NCBI GenBank assembly: GCA_033765305.1
Contig: JANRID010000005.1
Location: 1-47,078 of the forward strand
Reading direction: 5' to 3'
Length of the DNA: 47,078 nucleotides
Source of the DNA: RDXT01 sp033765305
GTDB lineage: Bacteria; Bacteroidota; Bacteroidia; J057
In this document: positions 1 to 7,525 of the stretch, piece after piece
How the letters are laid out: every line of letters begins with the position of its first letter
Position numbering within the stretch: the stretch's first letter is position 1
Made by a program: the position numbers and the translations under genes
Notes under the pieces: generated by a model
The model's database searches: none
What the model saw: only the letters and a program-made list of their open reading frames with translations
What the model was told of the DNA's origin: nothing

Positions 1-884
1 AACATGGCGACATCCTTCGGGGTCAGCAGCGGGGCCTTTCCGCTCACCCTGCTTCCGGCCTCCATCAGCCAGGCAGCGAGGAACAGCATAGGTTTGGGCA
101 CCGTCACAGGCAGCTGAATCTTCAGTTCCGGAAACAGCTCCCGGGCGATGCCGGTGGTTTCCCGAATGGACATGCACGTCTCGTTTGCCAGGATGTAACG
201 CTCGCCGCTTCTGCCCTTGGCTGCCGCCAGATAGCAGCCTTCGGCTACGTCCCGCACATCCACCCAATTGAGGGCGATGCCGGTCTCGACCGGAATGCGC
301 TTGTTGAGGATCAGATCGAGAATGCCGTATGAAACGCTCAGCGGCCCGGGCGCTTCCGCTCCGATCATGGCGGACGGCAGCACGGCCACCAGCTCCAGGC
401 GATGCTGTGCGGCCAGCTCAAACGCCAGCTGTTCCCCGTCATTCTTCGAGTTGTAATACATATCCCGGCGGTCGGGATTGTAGCCGTTGTGTTCCGCTGC
501 CGGCAGCACCGAATAATTGAGCGCGGCCACGGAGCTTACATACACGATCCGTTTCACTCCGGTCTGGGCGGCGGCTTCTATCATGTTCCGAGTGCCGCCG
601 AGATTGACATCATAAATCTCCTTCCGGGGGTCCCGCGCCCAGAGCTTGAATGCAGCGCCTACGGCATACAGGGTTTCCACCCCTTCGAGGGCCTGTATCA
701 GGGATGGCTTGCGGGTAATATCCGCCTGCACCACTTCGCATGGCAGCCCGGCCAGCAGGGCCTGGCTGCCGGGGCTGCGGACCGAAGCCCGGACGGGAAT
801 GCCCTTTTCCGTCAGGAGCTGCACCAAATTGTAGCCGAGGTGCCCGTTTGCGCCGGTAACCAGCGCCAGATGTTTCTGTGCCAT
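1..884 (-). CDS. NAD-dependent epimerase/dehydratase (3' end beyond window)
   Basis: Extended short-chain dehydrogenase/reductase (NAD-dependent epimerase family, dihydroflavonol-4-reductase-like). The reading frame, translated from the ATG at 884, gives a start MAQKHLALVTGANGHLGY with the Rossmann dinucleotide loop TGANGHLG near residues 10-17, a VSSVAALN strand, and the catalytic YxxxK as YYNSK at residues 143-147. About 294 residues are visible and the frame is still open at base 1, so the C-terminus is missing. It lies 67 bp downstream of a Crp/Fnr regulator on the same strand and has its own -7-like box (GAGCTTTG, 912-919). The oxidoreductase family is clear. The substrate cannot be told from sequence. 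Confidence 0.85.
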   Translation of the reverse strand, partial: MAQKHLALVTGANGHLGYNLVQLLTEKGIPVRASVRSPGSQALLAGLPCEVVQADITRKPSLIQALEGVETLYAVGAAFKLWARDPRKEIYDVNLGGTRNMIEAAAQTGVKRIVYVSSVAALNYSVLPAAEHNGYNPDRRDMYYNSKNDGEQLAFELAAQHRLELVAVLPSAMIGAEAPGPLSVSYGILDLILNKRIPVETGIALNWVDVRDVAEGCYLAAAKGRSGERYILANETCMSIRETTGIARELFPELKIQLPVTVPKPMLFLAAWLMEAGSRVSGKAPLLTPKDVAM

Positions 885-911
885 ACAGTCTGTGTTTGAA
901 CCATGATGGCC

Positions 912-919
912 CAAAGCTC
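912..919 (-). promoter_or_regulatory. Putative -7 box (GAGCTTTG) for the epimerase
   Basis: GAGCTTTG on the minus strand matches the Bacteroidota -7 consensus TAnnTTTG except for the first base, and it lies 27 bp before the epimerase start. The identical octamer precedes the barrel-protein gene at 43063-43070. It is a motif match only. Confidence 0.4.
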
Positions 920-951
920 GGAACCGGCTGCCCGGATCCGCTCCGCAAATG

Positions 952-1527
952 TTACCGAATGAACTGCCGGCGTATTCTGCTGAGGCTTTTGGGGTTCATG
1001 CCCAGAAACGAAGCGATATACCGCAGCGGGACGTTCTGCACAATGCCGGGGTACTGCCCGAGAAGTGCTGCGTAGCGCTGCTCCGCAGTCAGGGCAGCCA
1101 GCTCCCGGGCGCGGTTTTCATTGTAGGACAGCGACTGCTGGAAAACCCAAATGCTGAAATCTTTGCATGCGCTGCTTTGCGAGGTCAGGACGTCGAGGTG
1201 ATCTTTGGTAATCCGCAGCAGCCTGCATGGCGTGATGCATTCGAGGGTTTCATGGGAAACGGTCTGGCTGATGAAATGGGCATACGAGGTGATGAAGCCC
1301 GGAGGGCAATTGAGGTGCGTCGTCACCTCTGCCCCTTCGCGGTCGTAGTGAAACAGCCGCAGAAATCCCTCCGCTACAAAATACAAATACCGCGGAATGC
1401 TTCCCGCCGGTTCAATCACCTGGCTTCTGGGAAACTGTACGGGCTCGAAATAGTGCTCGCACAGCGCTTTGTCGCCGTCCGAAAGCCCGGCCTGCCGGGC
1501 CATGAGTGTCAGCAGCTGCTCATGCAT
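952..1527 (-). CDS. Crp/Fnr family transcriptional regulator
   Basis: 191-aa cytosolic regulator with an N-terminal cyclic-nucleotide-binding-like beta-roll and a C-terminal helix-turn-helix (YIASFLGMNPKSLSRIRRQF, about residues 171-190). The ATG at 1527 is chosen over a longer upstream frame because family members start this way (MHEQLLTLMARQ) and because a perfect -7 box TATCTTTG ends only 4 bp before it. The recognition helix reads KSLSR, lacking the Glu of the FNR-type ExxSR motif that the other two Crp/Fnr proteins in this window keep. A different operator is therefore expected. It precedes the epimerase on the same strand, a likely target. The ligand is unknown. Confidence 0.85.
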   Translation of the reverse strand: MHEQLLTLMARQAGLSDGDKALCEHYFEPVQFPRSQVIEPAGSIPRYLYFVAEGFLRLFHYDREGAEVTTHLNCPPGFITSYAHFISQTVSHETLECITPCRLLRITKDHLDVLTSQSSACKDFSIWVFQQSLSYNENRARELAALTAEQRYAALLGQYPGIVQNVPLRYIASFLGMNPKSLSRIRRQFIR

Positions 1528-1531
1528 GCCG

Positions 1532-1539
1532 CAAAGATA
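1532..1539 (-). promoter_or_regulatory. -7 promoter box TATCTTTG
   Basis: Exact match to the Bacteroidota -7 consensus TAnnTTTG, ending 4 bp before the ATG of the Crp/Fnr gene. With the usual spacing, transcription would start at or next to the ATG, giving a leaderless mRNA. Confidence 0.65.
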
Positions 1540-1637
1540 GGGGTTTTGCCGTGCAGCAGCCGGCGTTTGAGCTGCCGGGGGGGCTAAGCTCGCCGTCCAG
1601 CCTTGCGGCTTGATGCTGCATACTTCGCTGTGCGCCA

Positions 1638-1669
1638 TTTGCCCGTCCGCCCGATTCCTCCTATTTTCG
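1638..1669 (+). promoter_or_regulatory. Putative leuS promoter (TTTG-N20-TATTTTCG)
   Basis: TTTG at 1638-1641 and TATTTTCG at 1662-1669, 20 bp apart, resemble the Bacteroidota -33/-7 promoter with one mismatch in the -7 element. The leuS ATG lies 45 bp further on. Confidence 0.5.
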
Positions 1670-1713
1670 CGCATCTTTCACAAGCCTTCCGGGGCCCGCT
1701 TATCCGTCTGACC

Positions 1714-4479
1714 ATGGGTGTGTACGATTTCCAGCGCATCGAGCAAAAGTGGCAGCAGCACTGGGCTGCGGCCGGCGCCTACCGCGTATCCAACGACCCT
1801 TCCCGGCCCAAATACTACGTGCTGGACATGTTTCCCTATCCCAGCGGATCGGGCCTGCACGTAGGCCACCCGCTGGGCTACATCGCCAGCGACATCTTCA
1901 GCCGCTACAAGCGGCTCAAGGGGTTCAATGTGCTGCATCCCATGGGCTACGACGCCTTCGGCCTGCCGGCCGAGCAGTACGCGCTGGAGCACGGCGTGCA
2001 CCCGGCCGTGTCCACGGCGGAGAATATCCGCAATTTCCGCCGTCAGCTCGACCATATCGGCTTCAGCTACGACTGGGACCGCGAAGTGCGCACCTGCGAG
2101 CCGGACTATTACCGCTGGACGCAGTGGATCTTCCTGCAGTTATTCGACAGCTGGTACAACCGCCGCACGGGCCGTGCGGCACGCATCGGCGAGCTGGAGG
2201 CGATCTTTGCCGCCGAAGGCAATGCGCAGCACGAATGCCCCGGCGACCGCAGCCTGCGCTTCACCGCCGCCGGATGGGAGGGAATGGACGAGGCTGCCCG
2301 CCGGCATGTGCTCATGCAGTACCGCCTGGCCTATCTGGACTATGCCGAGGTGTGGTGGTGCGAAGGGCTGGGCACGGTGCTCGCCAATGACGAGGTCATC
2401 AACGGCGTGAGCGAGCGCGGGGGCTTCCCCGTGGAGCGCAAGCGCATGCGCCAGTGGTTTCTCCGCATTACAGAATACGCCGACCGCCTTCTCGAAGGGC
2501 TCGACCGCGTGGAGTTCAGCGAATCGCTCAAGGAAATGCAGCGCAACTGGATCGGCAAAAGCTACGGTGCCGAGATCGACTTCGCCATCCAGGGCCGCAG
2601 CGAAACCCTGCGCGTGTACACCACCCGGCCCGATACGATCTTCGGGGTGGACTTTATGGTGCTGGCGCCGGAGCATGCGCTCGTCTCTGCCATCACCACG
2701 CCGGAGCAGCAGGCGGAGGTGGAGGCCTATCTGGCCTATGTGCGCAGCCGCAGCGAACTGGAGCGCATGTCGGAGAAAAAGATATCTGGCTGTTTTACCG
2801 GCGCATACGCGCTCAATCCCTTCGACGGGCGGGCGATCCCGATCTGGATCGCCGAGTACGTGCTGGCCGGCTACGGCACCGGCGCCATCATGGCGGTGCC
2901 CTGCGGCGACGAGCGCGACTTTGCGTTCGCCCGCCACTTCAGCCTGCCCATCACCAATATCCTCGGCGGCCAGTACGACGGCACTGCGGCCAATCCCACC
3001 AAGGAGGGCGTGCTGCACCATTCCGGCTTCATCACCGGCATGCCCATGCCGGAGGCCATCGAGGCGGTGATCAGCCGCCTGGAAGCCGAAGGCCGGGGCC
3101 AGCGCCGGATCAACTACAAGATGCGCGACGCCGGCTTCAGCCGCCAGCGCTACTGGGGCGAGCCTTTCCCCATCGTGTACCGCGATGAGGTGGCCTATCC
3201 GCTGCCCGAAAGCGAATTGCCCCTTATGCTGCCCGAAGTGGAGCGCTACGCCACCGGCCCGGAAGGCCAGGGCCCCCTGGCCAACCTCACGGACTGGATG
3301 CGCCTGCCCGACGGCAGCCTGCGCGAGCCCAATACCATGCCCGGCTACGCCGGGTCGAGCTGGTATTTCCTCCGCTACATGGATCCGCACAACGCCGGGG
3401 CCTTCTGCTCCCGCGAGGCGAGCGACTACTGGGGGCAGGTGGATCTCTACGTGGGCGGCACCGAGCACGCCGTAGGGCACCTGCTTTACAGCCGGATGTG
3501 GACCAAGGCCCTCTTCGACCTGGGCTATATCGGCTTCGACGAGCCGTTTAAAAAGCTGGTCAACCAGGGGAAAATCGGCGGGGACTCCCGCCTCGTGTAC
3601 CGCATCCGCGGCACGAATACCTTTGTGTCTGCCGGGCTGAAGGATACCTACGAGACCGACGAGCTGCATGCCGATGTGCGCCTCGTCACCGGGCTGGAGC
3701 TGGATACCGAAGCGTTCCGGAACTGGCGGGCGGAATATGCCGGTGCGGAGTTTATCCTCGAAGACGGTGTGTACCGCTGCGGCGCCCGCCTGGAGAAGAT
3801 GGGCAAGCGCTATTTCAATGCCGTGAACCCCGATGACGTGGTGGCGCAGTACGGCGCCGACACCTTCCGGATGTACGAGATGTTTCTGGGGCCGCTGGAG
3901 ACCGACAAGCCCTGGGATACGCAGGGCATTACCGGCGTGCACAGCTTCCTGCGCCGTGCGTGGGGGCTGTTTTACAGCGAGCAGGGGGAATGGCTGGTGA
4001 CGGATGACGAGCCCTCCCCGGAAGAGCTGCGCCTGCTGCATCAGACCATCAAAAAGGTGGAGGAAGGCATCGAGCGCCTGTCGTTCAATACCTGCGTGCC
4101 TGCCTACATGGTGCTGGCGCGCGAGCTGGCGCGGCTGGGCTGCCGCAAGCGCGCCATCCTGGAGCCCTTCCTGGTGCTGCTGTCGCCTTTCGCGCCCCAT
4201 TTCGCGGAGGAACTGTGGCAGCAGTTCCATCCGGGCGGCTCCGTCCTGACTGCGGCTTTCCCGCAATGGTCGGAGGAGCTGGTGGCGGAGGAAAGCATCG
4301 AATACCCGGTGCAGATCAACGGCAAGGTCCGCGCCCGCGTGCAGGCGCCTGCCGCTGCCGCTCCGGCGGAGGTGGAAGCCCTGGCCATGGCTGATGCTGC
4401 CGTGCAGCACTGGCTGGAAGGCAAGCAGCCGAAAAAGGTGATCGTCGTTCCGGGCCGGATCGTGAATGTGGTGGTGTAG
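1714..4479 (+). CDS. leuS: Leucyl-tRNA synthetase
   Basis: Class I aminoacyl-tRNA synthetase that charges tRNA-Leu with leucine in the cytoplasm. 921 aa from the ATG at 1714. The open frame extends upstream to 1603, but MGVYDFQRIEQKWQQHW is the conserved N-terminus. The HIGH motif is HVGH (residues 49-52) inside GSGLHVGHPLGY. The CP1 editing domain shows TTRPDTIFG and GTGAIMAVPCGDERDF. The Bacteroidota-type insert (GGDSRLVYRIRG onward) precedes the KMSKS region. Oddity: the KMSKS loop reads KMGKR (695-699), keeping both lysines but not the serines. Full length with an intact C-terminal domain. Function is certain; the loop variant is treated as a finding. Confidence 0.97.
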   Translation: MGVYDFQRIEQKWQQHWAAAGAYRVSNDPSRPKYYVLDMFPYPSGSGLHVGHPLGYIASDIFSRYKRLKGFNVLHPMGYDAFGLPAEQYALEHGVHPAVSTAENIRNFRRQLDHIGFSYDWDREVRTCEPDYYRWTQWIFLQLFDSWYNRRTGRAARIGELEAIFAAEGNAQHECPGDRSLRFTAAGWEGMDEAARRHVLMQYRLAYLDYAEVWWCEGLGTVLANDEVINGVSERGGFPVERKRMRQWFLRITEYADRLLEGLDRVEFSESLKEMQRNWIGKSYGAEIDFAIQGRSETLRVYTTRPDTIFGVDFMVLAPEHALVSAITTPEQQAEVEAYLAYVRSRSELERMSEKKISGCFTGAYALNPFDGRAIPIWIAEYVLAGYGTGAIMAVPCGDERDFAFARHFSLPITNILGGQYDGTAANPTKEGVLHHSGFITGMPMPEAIEAVISRLEAEGRGQRRINYKMRDAGFSRQRYWGEPFPIVYRDEVAYPLPESELPLMLPEVERYATGPEGQGPLANLTDWMRLPDGSLREPNTMPGYAGSSWYFLRYMDPHNAGAFCSREASDYWGQVDLYVGGTEHAVGHLLYSRMWTKALFDLGYIGFDEPFKKLVNQGKIGGDSRLVYRIRGTNTFVSAGLKDTYETDELHADVRLVTGLELDTEAFRNWRAEYAGAEFILEDGVYRCGARLEKMGKRYFNAVNPDDVVAQYGADTFRMYEMFLGPLETDKPWDTQGITGVHSFLRRAWGLFYSEQGEWLVTDDEPSPEELRLLHQTIKKVEEGIERLSFNTCVPAYMVLARELARLGCRKRAILEPFLVLLSPFAPHFAEELWQQFHPGGSVLTAAFPQWSEELVAEESIEYPVQINGKVRARVQAPAAAAPAEVEALAMADAAVQHWLEGKQPKKVIVVPGRIVNVVV

Positions 4480-4499
4480 GGAGGGCTTGGAACCCGCTC

Positions 4500-4516
4500 A
4501 GCCGCTGGCTGCGGCT
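4500..4516 (+). terminator. Weak hairpin after leuS
   Basis: AGCCGC/GCGGCT, a 6-bp stem with a 5-nt loop, starts 21 bp after the leuS stop. No T-run follows, so it is only a possible terminator. Confidence 0.3.
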
Positions 4517-4556
4517 ATACAAGACCTGCAAGAAGAACTTGATACACTCCCGCTCC

Positions 4557-6158
4557 ATGCGGATAAAACTGCCTGATCTGCAACCGAAAGCCCTGCTGTA
4601 TGCGGCGGGCTGGGCTGTGCTTCTTGCCGGCCCGCACCAGGCAGCCGCGCAGCGGCCCGCAGAACCGGTACGGCCGCGGATTGTGGTCACCGCCGATCCC
4701 GAACTGGACGACAGCAATTCCCTCCTGCGTTTTCTGCTCTACAGCAGCGATCTGACCGTCGAAGGCCTCATTTACGCAAGCAGTCAGTTTCACTGGAAGG
4801 GCGACGGGCGCGGAACGAAGTGGTTTGTGCCGGGGCGGGAATACGACCGCTTCGGCATGGAGGCATGCCCCTGCGAATCGTGGCGCTGGGCGGAAGGCGA
4901 GCGTTTTATCCACGATGCCGTGGAGGCGTACGCGCAGGTGTATCCCAGCCTGAAGGTCCACAATCCCCGGTACCCCGCCCCGGAGCACCTGCGGTCGGTC
5001 ATCCGCTACGGCAATGTCGAATTCGACGGCGACATCTCCCGCGATTCGCCCGGCTCAGACCTGATCAGGTCGCTGATGCTCGACGACCGCCCCGGCCCGC
5101 TGTACCTGACAGCCTGGGGCGGCCACAGCACCATTGCCCGTGCCCTCAAATCGGTCGAGGAGCAGTATGCAGGCACGCTGGAATGGGAGGCCATCCGGCA
5201 GAAAATCTCCCGCAAAGTGATCCTGCTGCCTTCCGGCGACCAGGACGACACCTATGCCGCCTACATCCGGCCGCACTGGCCCGGCATCGAGTACCGGCAG
5301 TTCCGCAGCGGGCCCAATTACGGCTACGGCGCGCAGATCGGCGCCCCGGCTGAGAATGCCCCCTACCTGACGCCGGCCTGGATGCAGGCCCATGTGACGA
5401 GCAGGGGCCCGCTGGGCGCCCTGTACCGGGTCTGGGGCGACGGACGGCAGATGGTGAAGGGCGACAGGCTGGATTATTTCGGGCTGGCAGGCCGCAGCAG
5501 CGAGGAGCTGAAGCAGATGGGCTATATCGTCTGGATGCCGGTGCAGGCTCCCGGCTCCTGGCTGGGCGAAGGCGACAATCCGACCTTTATGAACATGCTG
5601 GGCAATGGCCTGCGGGCCTATGAAGCCGGCTCCTATGGCGGCTGGGGCGGCCGCACGGAAGCAGATGCCCCGCCTGCCAATCCCTTTGCCTTGCCGGAAG
5701 GCGTCACCGCCGACTCGATGGCCAGCCTCTTTGGCGCCCCGGAGCGGTCTGCTGCCGGCAGACCGTATCCCAACTTTTTCCCCCAGGCCCAGCGCGATTT
5801 CGCCGCCCGCCTGCTGTGGTCGGTAAGCCCCCGGTATGCCGACGCCAACCACGAGCCCGCAGTGCAGGTCGCCGGACCGCTGGAAATGCTGGCATGGCCG
5901 GGGCAGCGGGTCCGCCTGCACGGCTCCGCCTCCGACCCGGACGGCGATGCGGTTTCTCTCCGCTGGTGGCAGTTCCATACAGGCACCTACCATGGCCAGG
6001 TCGAGGTGCGCCATGCCAGTGCGCCGCAGGCAGAGGTCCTGATCCCCCAGGATGCGCAGCCCGGACAGACCGTGCACCTCATCCTGGAAGCCAGTGACGA
6101 CGGCAGCCCTGCCCTCACCCGGTATCAGCGGGTAGTGATTACGGTGCGGGGGAATTGA
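4557..6158 (+). CDS. Secreted DUF1593 (Sde182-like, nucleoside-hydrolase-fold) protein
   Basis: 533-aa exported protein. An N-terminal signal segment (KALLYAAGWAVLLAGPHQAAAQ) is followed by a DUF1593/nucleoside-hydrolase-like domain opening with RPRIVVTADPELDDSNSLLR, an Asp cluster at the position where that fold binds Ca2+. The last ~100 residues (RVRLHGSASDPDGDAVSLRWW onward) match the C-terminal Ig-like domain of cellulose-binding protein Sde0182. The ATG at 4557 is preferred to a TTG at 4539 because it starts a normal signal peptide. Family members act on extracellular glycans or nucleoside-like ligands, but no substrate is established. It follows leuS by 77 bp and its stop lies inside the first 93-bp repeat. 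Confidence 0.8.
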   Translation: MRIKLPDLQPKALLYAAGWAVLLAGPHQAAAQRPAEPVRPRIVVTADPELDDSNSLLRFLLYSSDLTVEGLIYASSQFHWKGDGRGTKWFVPGREYDRFGMEACPCESWRWAEGERFIHDAVEAYAQVYPSLKVHNPRYPAPEHLRSVIRYGNVEFDGDISRDSPGSDLIRSLMLDDRPGPLYLTAWGGHSTIARALKSVEEQYAGTLEWEAIRQKISRKVILLPSGDQDDTYAAYIRPHWPGIEYRQFRSGPNYGYGAQIGAPAENAPYLTPAWMQAHVTSRGPLGALYRVWGDGRQMVKGDRLDYFGLAGRSSEELKQMGYIVWMPVQAPGSWLGEGDNPTFMNMLGNGLRAYEAGSYGGWGGRTEADAPPANPFALPEGVTADSMASLFGAPERSAAGRPYPNFFPQAQRDFAARLLWSVSPRYADANHEPAVQVAGPLEMLAWPGQRVRLHGSASDPDGDAVSLRWWQFHTGTYHGQVEVRHASAPQAEVLIPQDAQPGQTVHLILEASDDGSPALTRYQRVVITVRGN

Positions 6159-6247
6159 TCCTGCGTACCGCTGCGGGTTCAGGTCCGGATGCAACGCATC
6201 CAAGGACCCGAACCCGCCGGCGCCCGTGGCCCATGCCGGCCAGGCCT
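6155..6247 (+). repeat. Direct repeat, copy A (93 bp)
   Basis: Near-identical to 7333-7424, with one indel and one substitution. Inside is an imperfect palindrome: GGTTCAGGTCCGGATGC, then AAC, then GCATCCAAGGACCCGAACC. It begins over the stop codon of the DUF1593 gene and ends 57 bp before the Rpn-type nuclease gene. Confidence 0.9.
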
Positions 6248-6304
6248 CGACCGCTGCTTGAAATTTCCCCCGGCAGCCCGTATCTTTACAGTAAAGTATG
6301 CGGA

Positions 6305-7114
6305 ATGCAATTTGCCGATGTAAAAAATGACATAGCTTTCAGGAAGATTTTCGGAAACGAAAACAAGAAAATCATCCTTATTTCCTTCCTCAACGCCGTG
6401 ATGAAGCTGAGGGGCAAGGATGCCATCGATGACGTGGAAATTCTCAATCCGTATCAGCTCCCCATTATCAGAAACCTAAAATCTTCCATCATCGATGTCA
6501 AAGCGAGAACCAAACAAGGCAATACCTATATCGTTGAAATGCAGGTTGCCGAGCCAGACGGCCTCGACAAGCGCTTGCTGTATTACGCAAGCAAGGAATA
6601 CGCCCAGCAAATCGAGAGCGGGGAGCTGTACACCCGGCTGAACCCGGTTATTTTTATCGGAATTTTTGATTTCGAATTCACGGAAGGGCCTGCTTACCTC
6701 TCGCATCATGCGGTGTGTGATGTAGAGACCGGAGAACGCGTCATCCAGGACATGGATTTTTATTTTATCGAGCTTCCAAAGTTTGGAAAGCCGATGCCCG
6801 AGCTGCAGGATTTCACCGAAAAGTGGATATTTTTTATCAAAGAGGCTGAAAATTTGGAGGTTATTCCGGATCATGTGGATGACGAAGGCCTGCGGGCAGC
6901 CTATCAGGACGCCAATAAGCATAGCTGGACAAAGGAAGAGCTGGACGCGTATGAGTATGCGGCCATGCGCGAGCAGGATGAGCGGGGGAAAATCGAATTG
7001 GCGGAGAAAAGAACCAAATGGGAAGTCGCCCGCAGGATGAAGGCTGAAGGCTTCGGGTACGAGACGATTGCCCGGCTGCTGGGTTTGCCAGCCTCCGAAA
7101 TTGACGAGGCATAA
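6305..7114 (+). CDS. Rpn-type PD-(D/E)XK nuclease family protein
   Basis: 269-aa protein of the PDDEXK_2 / Rpn recombination-promoting nuclease (putative transposase) family. It starts MQFADVKNDIAFRKIFGNENKK, a characteristic opening. The nuclease core is visible as SIIDVKAR...TYIVEMQV, giving the D...ExQ catalytic pattern. The C-terminus ends in the usual helix-turn-helix-like tail (ARRMKAEGFGYETIARLLGL). Family members cleave DNA and promote RecA-independent recombination. The gene is visibly less GC-rich than its neighbours and is bracketed by 92-93-bp direct repeats, which suggests it arrived as a unit. The open frame reaches back to 6155, but that stretch is repeat sequence. Appears intact. 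Confidence 0.85.
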   Translation: MQFADVKNDIAFRKIFGNENKKIILISFLNAVMKLRGKDAIDDVEILNPYQLPIIRNLKSSIIDVKARTKQGNTYIVEMQVAEPDGLDKRLLYYASKEYAQQIESGELYTRLNPVIFIGIFDFEFTEGPAYLSHHAVCDVETGERVIQDMDFYFIELPKFGKPMPELQDFTEKWIFFIKEAENLEVIPDHVDDEGLRAAYQDANKHSWTKEELDAYEYAAMREQDERGKIELAEKRTKWEVARRMKAEGFGYETIARLLGLPASEIDEA

Positions 7115-7126
7115 GGCGGGTAATCC

Positions 7127-7140
7127 TTCGATTAATCGAA
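7127..7140 (+). terminator. Palindromic hairpin after Rpn gene
   Basis: Perfect 14-bp palindrome TTCGATTAATCGAA, 12 bp after the stop codon and followed by an AT-rich stretch (AAATATTTATAA). It is a plausible terminator. A second palindrome (ATTGATAATCAAT) lies at 7156-7168. Confidence 0.45.
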
Positions 7141-7332
7141 AAATATTTATAATACATTGATAATCAATATAATAAATGCACAATCAATAACAGTGCTTGA
7201 AAACTTGGTCTTATGTGAGTATGAGGGCCCGCGCATTGAGTTTTGGGCCGATGGCTGTATCATTGAATCCTGACAACAGCAAATCTGTAGCCGCAAGGGG
7301 TGCGCCGCAAAGGTAACCGCTGGTCTTGCGGC

Positions 7333-7424
7333 TTGATCCTGCGTACGCTGCGGGTTCAGGTCCGGATGCAACGCATCCAAGGACCCGAACCCGCCGGTGC
7401 CCGTGGCCCATGCCGGCCAGGCCT
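7333..7424 (+). repeat. Direct repeat, copy B (92 bp)
   Basis: Second copy of the element at 6155-6247, same orientation, including the internal imperfect palindrome. The two copies bracket the Rpn-type nuclease gene. No third copy was seen in the window. Confidence 0.9.
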
Positions 7425-7471
7425 GAGCCCATATCTCACTACCCACTACCCAAATACGCCCCCAATCCAGT

Positions 7472-7521
7472 CTTCCTACTTCCTACTTGCTACTTGCTAC
7501 TTCCTACTTCCTACTTGCTAC
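7472..7521. repeat. Heptanucleotide array (TACTTCC/TACTTGC)
   Basis: About seven head-to-tail heptamers of CTTCCTA/CTTGCTA type ending at the 3' end of the TonB-receptor gene. The same heptamers occur at 33.3-36.4 kb. An unrelated-looking heptamer array (GTATTGG/GTATTGA) lies at 19.5 kb. Confidence 0.85.
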
Positions 7522-7525
7522 CCGC

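Larger units (their letters stand above)
7115..7525. other. Intergenic region with repeats
   Basis: 411 bp without a supported gene. It holds an AT-rich stretch (7121-7200) with two small palindromes, a GCCGCAAGGGGTGCGCCGCAA-type fragment near 7290 related to the dispersed repeats at 33-35 kb, direct repeat copy B, and a heptamer array running up to the TonB-receptor stop codon. Small open frames here are repeat translations. Confidence 0.7.

Noticed and set aside
2140..4410. Long minus-strand open frame opposite leuS (756 codons)
   Set aside because: Antisense shadow of a clear leuS in GC-rich DNA; its translation has no domain and low-complexity His/Ala/Gly content.
7156..7168. FNR-type box near the Rpn gene (ATTGATAATCAAT)
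   Set aside because: Half-sites are separated by 1 bp where 4 bp is needed.
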